The translations under genes and the position numbers were made by a program. The notes beneath the pieces are model-generated. The model had not been told where the DNA came from and did not search any database. It was given only the letters and a program-made list of their open reading frames with translations. A DNA stretch of 64,000 bases from JAZDFP01 sp043801445 (lineage in GTDB: Bacteria; Planctomycetota; MHYJ01; JACQXL01), in assembly GCA_043801445.1 (NCBI GenBank), contig JAZDMB010000032.1:1-64000 (forward strand). The letters are read 5' to 3'. Positions 48,687-56,293 of this stretch are shown piece after piece (positions within the stretch are counted from its first letter, which is position 1; each line of letters begins with the position of its first letter).

Positions 48687-49337
48687 ATGTTAGAATTAAT
48701 TATATATAATAATGAAGGCAAGGAAGTAGAAAAGATTTCCATTGAAGAGTCTCTTTTCGGCGGTGAGGTCAACAAAAGGCTCTTGCAAGAAGTAATCATA
48801 ATGTACCAATCGAACCAGCGTAAGGGGTCAGCTTCAACTAAAGACCGAAGCGAGGTAGAAGGAAGTACCCGTAAGCCATGGAAACAGAAACATACCGGAA
48901 ATGCCAGGGCAGGCTCAATCCGTTCTCCTTTATGGCGTCATGGCGGAGTTACTTTCGGACCTAACCCGCGAAGCTTTTATTATCGCATCCCCCAGGGAAT
49001 CAGGCAAAAAGCCCTTGATTCGGCGCTGCTTTCTAAATTCCAGGATAAAGAAACGATAGTTATAAATATGCTTCAGCTTGAAAAGCCCAAAACCAAAGAC
49101 TTTATTTCTATCCTTAAAAATGTAGGGGTTGATACACAGAAATCAAATACTAAGAATAAATGCCTTGTCGGAATAAAGAAAAGCGAGCTTGCTTTAAATC
49201 TTTCATCCAGAAATATACCGGGAATAAAACTATTGCCTATTGCCGATTTTAATGCTCATGACGTAATAAAACATAAACGACTTTTGTTGACGAAAGAGGC
49301 TCTGGATTATTTAATCGCTGTTCGCAAAGAGAGATAA
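48687..49337 (+). CDS. rplD: 50S ribosomal protein L4
   Basis: 216 residues. The tunnel-lining loop is recognisable as STKDRSEVEGSTRKPWKQKH in outline, then GNARAGSIRSPLWRHGG (~72-88) and FGPNPRSFYYRIPQ. In enterobacteria L4 represses its own operon; the short leader here gives no sign of that mechanism. Six-base spacing from rplC. Confidence 0.97.
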   Translation: MLELIIYNNEGKEVEKISIEESLFGGEVNKRLLQEVIIMYQSNQRKGSASTKDRSEVEGSTRKPWKQKHTGNARAGSIRSPLWRHGGVTFGPNPRSFYYRIPQGIRQKALDSALLSKFQDKETIVINMLQLEKPKTKDFISILKNVGVDTQKSNTKNKCLVGIKKSELALNLSSRNIPGIKLLPIADFNAHDVIKHKRLLLTKEALDYLIAVRKER

Positions 49338-49345
49338 GTAACGAT

Positions 49346-49624
49346 ATGATAAAATCCGGGTACGATGTTATAAAAAAACCAATACTTACGGAAAAGAGCG
49401 AATCCGCAAAGCAAACTTTGGTTTATTCGTTTATGGTCGATGTAAATTCCAATAAGAATTCAATCAAAAAAGCCATCGAAAGCATATTTTCGGTTAAAGT
49501 AAACAGCGTTCGAACCATTAATGTTAAGGGAAAACTCAAAAGATATGAAATGATGGAAGGGCAGAGAATCGACAGGAAGAAAGCAATGGTAACCTTAAAA
49601 GAAGGTTATCGTATTGAAATATAA
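49346..49624 (+). CDS. rplW: 50S ribosomal protein L23
   Basis: 92 residues, normal length. L23 lies at the tunnel exit and docks trigger factor and SRP. Conserved parts: KKPILTEKS at the start, NKNSIKKAIESIFSVKVNSV (~31-50) and the C-terminal KKAMVTLKEGYRI. It is separated from rplB by 48 bp that hold a strong hairpin. Confidence 0.96.
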   Translation: MIKSGYDVIKKPILTEKSESAKQTLVYSFMVDVNSNKNSIKKAIESIFSVKVNSVRTINVKGKLKRYEMMEGQRIDRKKAMVTLKEGYRIEI

Positions 49625-49655
49625 ACCCCTACACCAAAATCTTTGGTGTGTGGGT
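49625..49655 (+). other. intercistronic hairpin between rplW and rplB
   Basis: ACCCCTACACCAAA-ATC-TTTGGTGTGTGGGT forms a 14-bp stem with two mismatches and a 3-base loop, starting immediately after the rplW stop codon. There is no T-run, so it is not a standard terminator. It could be an mRNA processing or protection site, a ribosomal-protein binding site or a dispersed palindrome. Confidence 0.7.
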
Positions 49656-49672
49656 AAAGCGAAATAAATTTT

Positions 49673-50512
49673 ATGGCTATAAGAGAATACAAGCCGACCA
49701 GCCCGGGCCGAAGACTGGGAACAGTTATAGATTATTCTATTCTGACAAAGAAAGAGCCCGAGAAAAATCTTTTGGTGCCGTTCAGAAAAACCGGCGGTCG
49801 GAATAACCAGGGTGAAATTACTTGCCGGCATATCGGCGGCGGTAATAAACGACAATATCGTTTGATAGATTTCAAAAGAAATAAAGATGATATTCCCGCA
49901 AAGGTAGAAGCCATAGAATATGACCCGAACCGTTCGGCTTTTATTGCGCTTCTATGTTATGTTGATGGGGAACGCCGTTATATTATTGCGCCGAAAGATA
50001 TTCAAGTCGGCGAGGTGTTGCTATCCGGCGACAAAGTAGAGCCAAAAAATGGCAATACGATGCCATTAAAAAATATTCCGATGGGATTATTAATTCATAA
50101 CGTTGAATTATACAGGGGACGCGGCGGTCAATTGGTCCGCAGCGCCGGTGCTTTTGCTAAATTAATGGCAAAAGAAGGTGATTATGCTCAGATTCAACTG
50201 CCCAGCGGAGAAATAAGAACGATACATTTGGAATGCCGCGCGACAATCGGACAGGTTAGCAACCCGGAATACGGCACTATTTGGTTGGGTAAAGCCGGTC
50301 GCCGCCGCTGGTTGGGAATAAGGCCGACCGTAAGAGGCACGGCGCAAAATCCGGTTTCTCACCCAATGGGCGGTGGTGAAGGAAGATCAGGAGGCGGCCG
50401 TCATCCTTGTTCTCCGACCGGTAAACTTGCTAAAGGCGGAAAAACCCGTAAACCGCGTAAAACAACTAATACTTTTATTATTAGAAACAGAAAACAGGGT
50501 TCAAAAGTCTAA
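49673..50512 (+). CDS. rplB: 50S ribosomal protein L2
   Basis: 279 residues. L2 is needed for subunit joining and lies near the peptidyl-transferase centre. The N-terminal IREYKPTSPGRR, the central GGRNNQGEITCRHIGGG (~43-59) and the C-terminal NPVSHPMGGGEGRSGGGRHP (~225-245), which carries the conserved His, are all present. Confidence 0.98.
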   Translation: MAIREYKPTSPGRRLGTVIDYSILTKKEPEKNLLVPFRKTGGRNNQGEITCRHIGGGNKRQYRLIDFKRNKDDIPAKVEAIEYDPNRSAFIALLCYVDGERRYIIAPKDIQVGEVLLSGDKVEPKNGNTMPLKNIPMGLLIHNVELYRGRGGQLVRSAGAFAKLMAKEGDYAQIQLPSGEIRTIHLECRATIGQVSNPEYGTIWLGKAGRRRWLGIRPTVRGTAQNPVSHPMGGGEGRSGGGRHPCSPTGKLAKGGKTRKPRKTTNTFIIRNRKQGSKV

Positions 50513-50528
50513 AAACTTATAAAATTAT

Positions 50529-50819
50529 ATGAGTCGTTCAACTAAAAAAGGTCCCTATATAGATGCTAAACTTTTTGCAAAGATAGTTAAGCAAAAAGAA
50601 ATTAAAAGCTACGAGCCGATAAAAACATGGGCTCGGAGATGCACGGTTCTGCCGGAATTCGTCTCGCATACTTTTTTAGTGCATAATGGCAATAAATTTA
50701 TTAAAGTGTTTGTTACCGAGGATATGGTTGGCCACAAATTAGGCGAATTCGCACCGACCAGAATGTTTCACAGCCATCCCGGTTTAAAAAGCGCTAAACC
50801 CAAAACCGAAGCCGAATAG
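50529..50819 (+). CDS. rpsS: 30S ribosomal protein S19
   Basis: 96 residues. S19 forms the 30S head with S13. Typical sequence: RSTKKGPYIDAKL, TWARRCTVLPEFVSHTFLVH (~34-53) and GHKLGEFAPTRMFHSHPG (~66-83). Normal length and position between L2 and L22. Confidence 0.98.
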   Translation: MSRSTKKGPYIDAKLFAKIVKQKEIKSYEPIKTWARRCTVLPEFVSHTFLVHNGNKFIKVFVTEDMVGHKLGEFAPTRMFHSHPGLKSAKPKTEAE

Positions 50820-50837
50820 AATAACAGGTAATGATTT

Positions 50838-51176
50838 ATGGAATATAAAACATTTTTAAATTATGCGAGAAGCACTCCTCGCAAACTAAGATACGTAGTA
50901 GATTTGATTCGGAATAAATCCGTGACTGATGCTCAACAGATTCTGAAATTTAACAGTAAACGGGCGTCATATTTTCTGTATAAACTTGTTAATTCTGCGG
51001 TTGCCAATGTGACAACAAAAGACGCAAACATTTCGCCTGAAAATTTATATATTAAAAAAATCACCGTGGGAGACGGTCCTGCGATTAAAAGATGGCGTCC
51101 GGCTTCTATGGGCAGAGCGGTCAAAATAAAAAAAAGAACTTCTCACGTAGAACTTGTTTTAAACACTAAAGAATAA
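50838..51176 (+). CDS. rplV: 50S ribosomal protein L22
   Basis: 112 residues. L22 lines the exit tunnel; its hairpin is the GPAIKRWRPASMGRAVKIKK region (~76-95). The start ARSTPRKLRYVVDLIRNKSV is canonical. It ends four bases before rpsC, so translation is probably coupled. Confidence 0.97.
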   Translation: MEYKTFLNYARSTPRKLRYVVDLIRNKSVTDAQQILKFNSKRASYFLYKLVNSAVANVTTKDANISPENLYIKKITVGDGPAIKRWRPASMGRAVKIKKRTSHVELVLNTKE

Positions 51177-51179
51177 TTT

Positions 51180-51920
51180 ATGGGACAAAAAGTATCACCC
51201 GTTGCTTTAAGAATCGGAATCAACAAGAACTGGCTTTCCACTTGGTATGCCGACAAGAAGGGATATGGCAATTTGCTCGTTGAAGATGAAAAAATTCGCA
51301 GGTTCATCATGAAGGAATATAACTTCGCGGGTATCCAAAAAATAGAAATCCAGCGTAATGCCGAAAAAGTTATTATACTGATATTTTGCGCCAAGCCTTC
51401 TTTTATTATCGGAAGACGCGGCGTTAAAGTTGATCAGCTGACGGGAGACTTAATCAAAATAACTAATAATAAAATCGTGGATTTAAAAGTTATCGAAATA
51501 GCGAATCCGGAATTATGCGCACAGTTAATCGGTGATTCTGTTGCGCAGCAATTAGAAAAACAAGCGCCTCATCGACGCATTATGCATAAAGCAATAGAAA
51601 CAGTAATGGGCGCCGGCGCTCTGGGTATAAAAATAAGAGTTGGAGGCCGTATCGGCGGCGCGGAAATTGCGCGTACCGAGACTCTAAGTAAGGGAAAAGT
51701 CCCCTTGCATACTTTTAAGGCTGATATAGATTATGCTCGCTCGACCGCTCATTTAAGTAAAGGAACCGTGGGTGTTAAGGTTTGGATTTGTAAAGGCGAG
51801 AAATCAAATAAACAGATTCGACCTGCGAATCCTAATATAGCACCATCTGCCCCGCTCCGCCTAAACGAGGCAAGCGATAAAACGAAAATACCCGGCATAA
51901 TAAATCAGGCAAAACCATAA
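51180..51920 (+). CDS. rpsC: 30S ribosomal protein S3
   Basis: 246 residues. S3 is part of the mRNA entry site. MGQKVSPVALRIGINKNW opens it, the KH domain includes IIGRRGVKVDQL (~74-85), and the C-terminal domain has GGRIGGAEIARTE (~158-170) and the RSTAHLSKGTVGVKVWI strand. The ~35-residue tail after WICKGE is a variable extension; part of it is encoded by a GC-rich stretch (51846-51876) that could be repeat-derived. Confidence 0.97.
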   Translation: MGQKVSPVALRIGINKNWLSTWYADKKGYGNLLVEDEKIRRFIMKEYNFAGIQKIEIQRNAEKVIILIFCAKPSFIIGRRGVKVDQLTGDLIKITNNKIVDLKVIEIANPELCAQLIGDSVAQQLEKQAPHRRIMHKAIETVMGAGALGIKIRVGGRIGGAEIARTETLSKGKVPLHTFKADIDYARSTAHLSKGTVGVKVWICKGEKSNKQIRPANPNIAPSAPLRLNEASDKTKIPGIINQAKP

Positions 51921-51944
51921 GTTTAGCCGTTAAGGAATCAGTTT

Positions 51945-52355
51945 ATGTTAATGCCCAAACGGATAAAATATCGCAAATGGCAACGTGGTCGTATGAAGGG
52001 AACTGCTCAACGAGGTAATTTTGTTGCCTTTGGAGAATACGGCTTGATATCTCTTGATATGGGCTGGCTTTCAGCCCAGCAAATTGAAGCGGCCCGGGTT
52101 GCCATTAGTCATTTATTGCCGCCAACCGGAAGATATTGGCTAAGGGTTTTTCCGCATAAGCCTGTCACCTGTAAGCCCGCTGAAACCAGAATGGGAACAG
52201 GTAAGGGTGAACCTGAATATTATGTTGCCGAAGTCAAAAAAGGCACTGTTCTTTACGAAATCGATGGTATTACAGCAGAGGTAGCCCGTAAGATTTTCAA
52301 TAGTGTTGCTCATAAAATGCCTTTTACCGTCAAAATGGTTAAACGTATTCATTAA
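51945..52355 (+). CDS. rplP: 50S ribosomal protein L16
   Basis: 136 residues, normal length. L16 helps to organise the A site. MLMPKRIKYRKWQRGRMKG matches the usual MLxPKRxKxRK start, so the first ATG is used; AAGGAA lies eight bases upstream. VFPHKPVTCKPAETRMGTGKG (in outline, ~66-85) and FNSVAHKMPFTVKMV complete the family signature. Confidence 0.98.
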   Translation: MLMPKRIKYRKWQRGRMKGTAQRGNFVAFGEYGLISLDMGWLSAQQIEAARVAISHLLPPTGRYWLRVFPHKPVTCKPAETRMGTGKGEPEYYVAEVKKGTVLYEIDGITAEVARKIFNSVAHKMPFTVKMVKRIH

Positions 52356-52366
52356 GATAGAATCAC

Positions 52367-52627
52367 ATGTTAAATATAAAAGAAATAAGACAGAAAGATA
52401 TAGTGGAATTGGAAACAGAATTAGAAAATACCAAAAAAGAACTCTTTCGCATGCATTGCCGTCAGGTTACTGATGTCGTTCAGAACCATACGGCGATTAG
52501 AAAGTTAAAAAAGAATATTGCCCGCTTGCATACTATTATAAAAGAAAAACAAAACGCTTCTTTAAAAACCGATACCAGTAAGTTGAATGAAAAAAAAGAC
52601 AGCCAAGCAAAAACCGGCAAACGTTAA
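52367..52627 (+). CDS. rpmC: 50S ribosomal protein L29
   Basis: 86 residues; the core MLNIKEIRQKDIVELETELE ... QNHTAIRKLKKNIARLHTII (~1-63) is typical L29, a helical protein at the tunnel exit. The extra ~20 residues, Lys/Ser-rich, arise because the gene overlaps the next one by 41 bases. It is the last ribosomal-protein gene here; rpsQ (S17) would normally follow. Confidence 0.95.
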   Translation: MLNIKEIRQKDIVELETELENTKKELFRMHCRQVTDVVQNHTAIRKLKKNIARLHTIIKEKQNASLKTDTSKLNEKKDSQAKTGKR

Positions 52628-53036
52628 AAGTAGCGAAGATAAAATAGCAAGCATCAAAACACCTTTTAATCCTTCCAAATTGAAAGAGTTTAAGCTACGG
52701 CTTCTGAAAATAAAAGATTATTTAAAGCAGGAGATAGACGATATTGAAGATAAAGCTTTAAGGGGAGCCGGAAGAGATGGCACGGGAAATCTTTCAAATC
52801 TTCCTATTCATCTGGCAGATGCCGGTAGTGATACTTATGAACAGGATTTTTCCTTAGGTATTTTAGAAGGGGAGAACGTTGAATTAAAGGAAATAGAAGA
52901 ATCATTGGAACGCATCGCGGAAAAAACCTATGGTATTTGCGAAGAATGTTCTAACCCCATCAATGAAAACCGTCTGAAAGCTATTCCCTATGCCCGTTTC
53001 TGTGTTAAATGTAAGCAAGCCATGGAAAAAAAATGA
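52587..53036 (+). CDS. DksA/TraR-family zinc-finger protein
   Basis: 149 residues. A basic N-terminal tail (~1-30) precedes a helical region (~30-100) with LPIHLADAGSDTYEQDFSLG (~72-91), a form I associate with planctomycete members. The four-Cys zinc finger is CEEC ... CVKC (~117-141). DksA-type proteins enter the RNA polymerase secondary channel and alter initiation, often with ppGpp. Being embedded in the ribosomal operon is suggestive, since DksA controls ribosomal genes elsewhere. It overlaps rpmC by 41 bases and lspA by 47. Confidence 0.9.
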   Translation: MKKKTAKQKPANVKSSEDKIASIKTPFNPSKLKEFKLRLLKIKDYLKQEIDDIEDKALRGAGRDGTGNLSNLPIHLADAGSDTYEQDFSLGILEGENVELKEIEESLERIAEKTYGICEECSNPINENRLKAIPYARFCVKCKQAMEKK

Positions 53037-53763
53037 ATTAACCCGCTGGCTCATTTTTTTCTCTATCGCCATTATTTTTACCGCCCTCGATTTAATCACC
53101 AAACATCTTACCTACAAGATTAATACTATAGATATTATACCGGGCGTTTTAGAATTCAGATTTATTAGTAATAAAGGTATTATCTGGGGATTATTCTCGC
53201 AGGGGTCTTTATTATTCATCGTTATCTCGTCGCTGGCAATCCCGCTTATTATTTTCATGTTTAAATACATATATGTTTTTGTGTGCCATGAAACTAATCA
53301 AGAAGATGCTGTTCAGCCGTTACCTTCTGTCAATAACGATGGCAAACCGTTAGATATAGCAGGAGAGACGCCTGTCCCGATAGAAGCAATCTCAAAACAT
53401 ACCGATACGAACGAAATAATATCAACCAGCGCCCCGACGAATTCATGTCATGATAACGGGATGGGGTGCCAAAAAAACTTACTGCCGCCTGAAATGCCCA
53501 TAAGAAAATTTTCCGTATTTAGTATAATCGGCATGCTAACCATTGCTTGCGGTCTGATTTTAGCCGGGGCAATCGGTAATTTATACGACCGTATCTTCTA
53601 CGAGGGAGTCCGTGATTTTATCAGTTTTTATATAATAAATTGGCCTATTTTCAATCTGGCTGATGTTTTTATAACCATCGGTGCATTCCTAATCATCTTT
53701 TGCATGTTTAAGAAGCCTTACGTAACCAAAACCAATTCTATAGATGATACCCGTGGCGCATAG
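52990..53763 (+). CDS. lspA: lipoprotein signal peptidase with a large internal insertion
   Basis: 257 residues; LspA is usually ~160. It cleaves the signal peptides of lipoproteins in the inner membrane. Conserved: DLITKHLTY (~34), ISNKGIIWGLFS (~57-68), catalytic Asp segments GNLYDRIFYEGVRDFI (~197-212) and FNLADVFIT (~222-230). Between membrane helices 2 and 3, about 75 hydrophilic residues (~95-170, Asn/Thr/Pro-rich, two Cys) are inserted. The start is uncertain: the frame opens at 52990 inside dksA, and an in-frame GTG lies at 53002. It is followed by a 20-base overlap with the next gene. Confidence 0.9.
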   Translation: MPVSVLNVSKPWKKNELTRWLIFFSIAIIFTALDLITKHLTYKINTIDIIPGVLEFRFISNKGIIWGLFSQGSLLFIVISSLAIPLIIFMFKYIYVFVCHETNQEDAVQPLPSVNNDGKPLDIAGETPVPIEAISKHTDTNEIISTSAPTNSCHDNGMGCQKNLLPPEMPIRKFSVFSIIGMLTIACGLILAGAIGNLYDRIFYEGVRDFISFYIINWPIFNLADVFITIGAFLIIFCMFKKPYVTKTNSIDDTRGA

Positions 53764-54637
53764 ATTACCAAAGATAACCGCAGGATTAATTATTGTAATA
53801 CTATTCTCGCACCTGATAGAATCAGCGCCGGCGCCGTCAAATACTGCCAAATCTTATCTTCTAAAACCAAATATAAAAGAGGGTGACAATGAAATAATTA
53901 ACTATAAATTAGAAGCCTCAGCCAATATAGAAGTGCCGGCTATGGCCGAACATCCTGTCATACCCTTATATTCCAGATTGGAACAGGAGATAGAACAAAA
54001 AATATTAAGTATAACCGCTACTAAGATTAGCCGAATGGAGCGAACATACCATTCATCTAAATATTATACCAATAAAAAATCCAAAACACCCAAGACTGAT
54101 TCGTTAGACGGCAAGAAAATTATTATCGAGCCTGATGGAACCATTACCCCGACAGACCTAATACCGCTAAAAATAAAAGAATTTATTTCCATAAACGAAC
54201 ATAGATTCTCCTTGATTCTTCCGAAAGAAGAGATACGACCTCAAGCCGAATGGACAATTCCATCGGAAATAGTGGTTAGCCTGTTTAATTTCAGTAACAA
54301 TAAAAAAAGAAGCACGATACATGGCTGCACCGAAGTGGGTATTAATGCCCATTTTACCGGAGGCTCTCTTCAATGTCTATTGAAAAAAGTTCAATCAACA
54401 GGCCTTCAGGAAATTGCCGTGATTGAAATGATTGTTGTCTTAAAAGGCGAAGATAACGGATTGAATATTGATACCACGCTTAAAGGAACAGCCTTTTTTG
54501 ATATTGCAAAAGCACGGTTCAGCACCATCGAATTATCAGGAGACCTGAATCTTGAAGGCGATCAACCGTGCGCCCAGTCCGGCGAAGATAGGGTCATTGG
54601 CAAAGGCAAGATAAACATCTTTTACGAATTTAAATAA
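53744..54637 (+). CDS. hypothetical exported protein, 297 aa
   Basis: I recognise no family. An N-terminal hydrophobic stretch (KITAGLIIVILFSHLIESAPAP, in outline ~10-30) looks like a signal peptide or anchor. The rest is a mix of charged helices and, from ~155, regular beta strands (VVSLFNFSNN ... IDTTLKGTAFFDIAKARFST ... KGKINIFYEFK), suggesting a beta-sandwich or barrel-like periplasmic domain. It overlaps lspA by 20 bases and closes the plus-strand operon that begins at rpsJ. It is convergent with bioA, 30 bp away, with no clear terminator between. Confidence 0.65.
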   Translation: MIPVAHRLPKITAGLIIVILFSHLIESAPAPSNTAKSYLLKPNIKEGDNEIINYKLEASANIEVPAMAEHPVIPLYSRLEQEIEQKILSITATKISRMERTYHSSKYYTNKKSKTPKTDSLDGKKIIIEPDGTITPTDLIPLKIKEFISINEHRFSLILPKEEIRPQAEWTIPSEIVVSLFNFSNNKKRSTIHGCTEVGINAHFTGGSLQCLLKKVQSTGLQEIAVIEMIVVLKGEDNGLNIDTTLKGTAFFDIAKARFSTIELSGDLNLEGDQPCAQSGEDRVIGKGKINIFYEFK

Positions 54638-54667
54638 TCTAAAATTTTCTCCGATGGAGTCAAAGAT

Positions 54668-56065
54668 TCATACGAAGTTCTTCGGATCGGTTACTCTGGC
54701 AATGGATTGATAAGTCACTCCGAGTAAAAATTGCAGTTCTTTAATGCTGATACTCAAAGGCGGCATCAGGACTATTACATCACCCAAAGGCCGTAACATA
54801 ACCCCATGCTTACGTGCCTCAAGAATCACCTGATGCCCCATCCTTGTCTCATACGGAAACGCCTCTTTTGTCTTGCTATGTTTTACCAGTTCAATACCGA
54901 CCATAAAACCGCATTGGCGGATATCGCCTACATTTTTCAACTGATAGAATTTCTGCAGTTCCTTACGAAGTAATTGTATCTTGGGCTGTAATTTTCGAAT
55001 AGTTTTCTCTTTCCGGAATATTTTCAGATTAGCCAAAGCCGCTGCGCAGGCAAGCGGATTACCCGTATAGGTATGCCCGTGAAAAAAGGTTTTGTTATTC
55101 TTGAATTCACCCAGGAATGCCTTAAAAACCTTTTCGGTAGTCAACGTCGCGGCTAAAGGCAGATAACCACCTGTAATGCCTTTAGCCATAGTCATAATAT
55201 CAGGCGTTACTCTTTCATGCTCGCAGGCAAACATCCTGCCGGTCCTGCCGAACCCGGTGGCCACTTCATCGGCAACCATCAAAACATTATGTTTATCACA
55301 GAGTTTTCTGATTGCCTTGATAAAACCTTTGGGCTGGATAACCATTCCGGCTGCCCCCTGAACCAGCGGTTCAATAACCACAGCGGCTAATTCGTTCCTG
55401 TGGCATTTTATCAATCGCTCTACCCCAGACAAACATTCCATACCGCATCTTTGAACCCTTGAACCATTGAGCTCCTGAACTTTTATGCCGGTGGGACAGC
55501 GATAACAATAGGGTGCCGGGGCTTTGAACGTTTCAAATAATAAAGGCTTGTAGGTATTGTGGAATAAATCCATTCCGCCCAGACTCACAGACCCGATAGT
55601 ATCGCCGTGATAAGCATTAACAAAAGTCAGGAATTTGGTTTTACGTCTTGTGTAAGGAGATATCTGTTGCCAGAATTGGAAGGCAATTTTGAGGGCAATC
55701 TCTACGGCGCTTGACCCGCTATCCGAATAAAATACACGGCTTAGACCTTTCGGTGCGATTTTTATAAGCTCCCCGGCTAACTCTATGGCCGGTATATTTG
55801 AAAGCCCCAACATCGTGGAATGAGCCACTCTGGAAAGCTGACGCTTTATCGCATCATTAATTTCCCTTACCTGATGACCGTGCACATTACACCATAAAGA
55901 TGAAACTCCATCCAGATACCGTTTACCCCGGGTATCATAAAGATAATTGCCCCTGGCACGTTCAATAATAACGATATCATTTTTCATCCAGTCTTTCATC
56001 TGGGTGAATGGATGCCAGGCATATCGTTTATCCGAACGCTCAAGACGACGCAAAATATCTTTCAT
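54668..56065 (-). CDS. bioA: adenosylmethionine-8-amino-7-oxononanoate aminotransferase
   Basis: 465 residues. PLP enzyme that converts KAPA to DAPA in biotin synthesis using SAM as amino donor. The BioA-specific start AWHPFTQMKDW (~16-26) separates it from other class III aminotransferases. DGVSSLWCNVHGH (~53-65), VADEVATGFGRTG (~264-276) and the PLP lysine in TMAKGITGGYLPLAATL (~292-308) follow. Two Cys (PYCYRCPTG, VQRCGMECLSG) give a slightly longer central loop. No other bio genes are in the window. Confidence 0.95.
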   Translation of the reverse strand: MKDILRRLERSDKRYAWHPFTQMKDWMKNDIVIIERARGNYLYDTRGKRYLDGVSSLWCNVHGHQVREINDAIKRQLSRVAHSTMLGLSNIPAIELAGELIKIAPKGLSRVFYSDSGSSAVEIALKIAFQFWQQISPYTRRKTKFLTFVNAYHGDTIGSVSLGGMDLFHNTYKPLLFETFKAPAPYCYRCPTGIKVQELNGSRVQRCGMECLSGVERLIKCHRNELAAVVIEPLVQGAAGMVIQPKGFIKAIRKLCDKHNVLMVADEVATGFGRTGRMFACEHERVTPDIMTMAKGITGGYLPLAATLTTEKVFKAFLGEFKNNKTFFHGHTYTGNPLACAAALANLKIFRKEKTIRKLQPKIQLLRKELQKFYQLKNVGDIRQCGFMVGIELVKHSKTKEAFPYETRMGHQVILEARKHGVMLRPLGDVIVLMPPLSISIKELQFLLGVTYQSIARVTDPKNFV

Positions 56066-56175
56066 AATCTACCAATATACAATTTCTAATACCAATTTCA
56101 AATAAACCCCGTTAGAAAGTTTACATAATGAAGTGAAGGCAATTATTTACAAACCTTAAAATTGGCAGTATTTAT

Positions 56176-56203
56176 TTGTCAAATGCTTTATCTTTGTTAT
56201 CAT
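56176..56203 (+). promoter_or_regulatory. possible promoter of the TPR-esterase gene
   Basis: TTGTCA (56176-56181), 16 bp, TATCAT (56198-56203). Its start codon is ~90 bp downstream, with an imperfect TCCGC...GCGGA palindrome (56239-56264) between. The -10 and spacer are acceptable but not strong. Confidence 0.4.
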
Positions 56204-56293
56204 AAATTTAAGGATATAACGCCAGTTTTAATATCCCTCCGCAAGGCGTATGCCCTGGCGGATTCCTAATTAATTAAAAAAAGGAGCAGAAAA

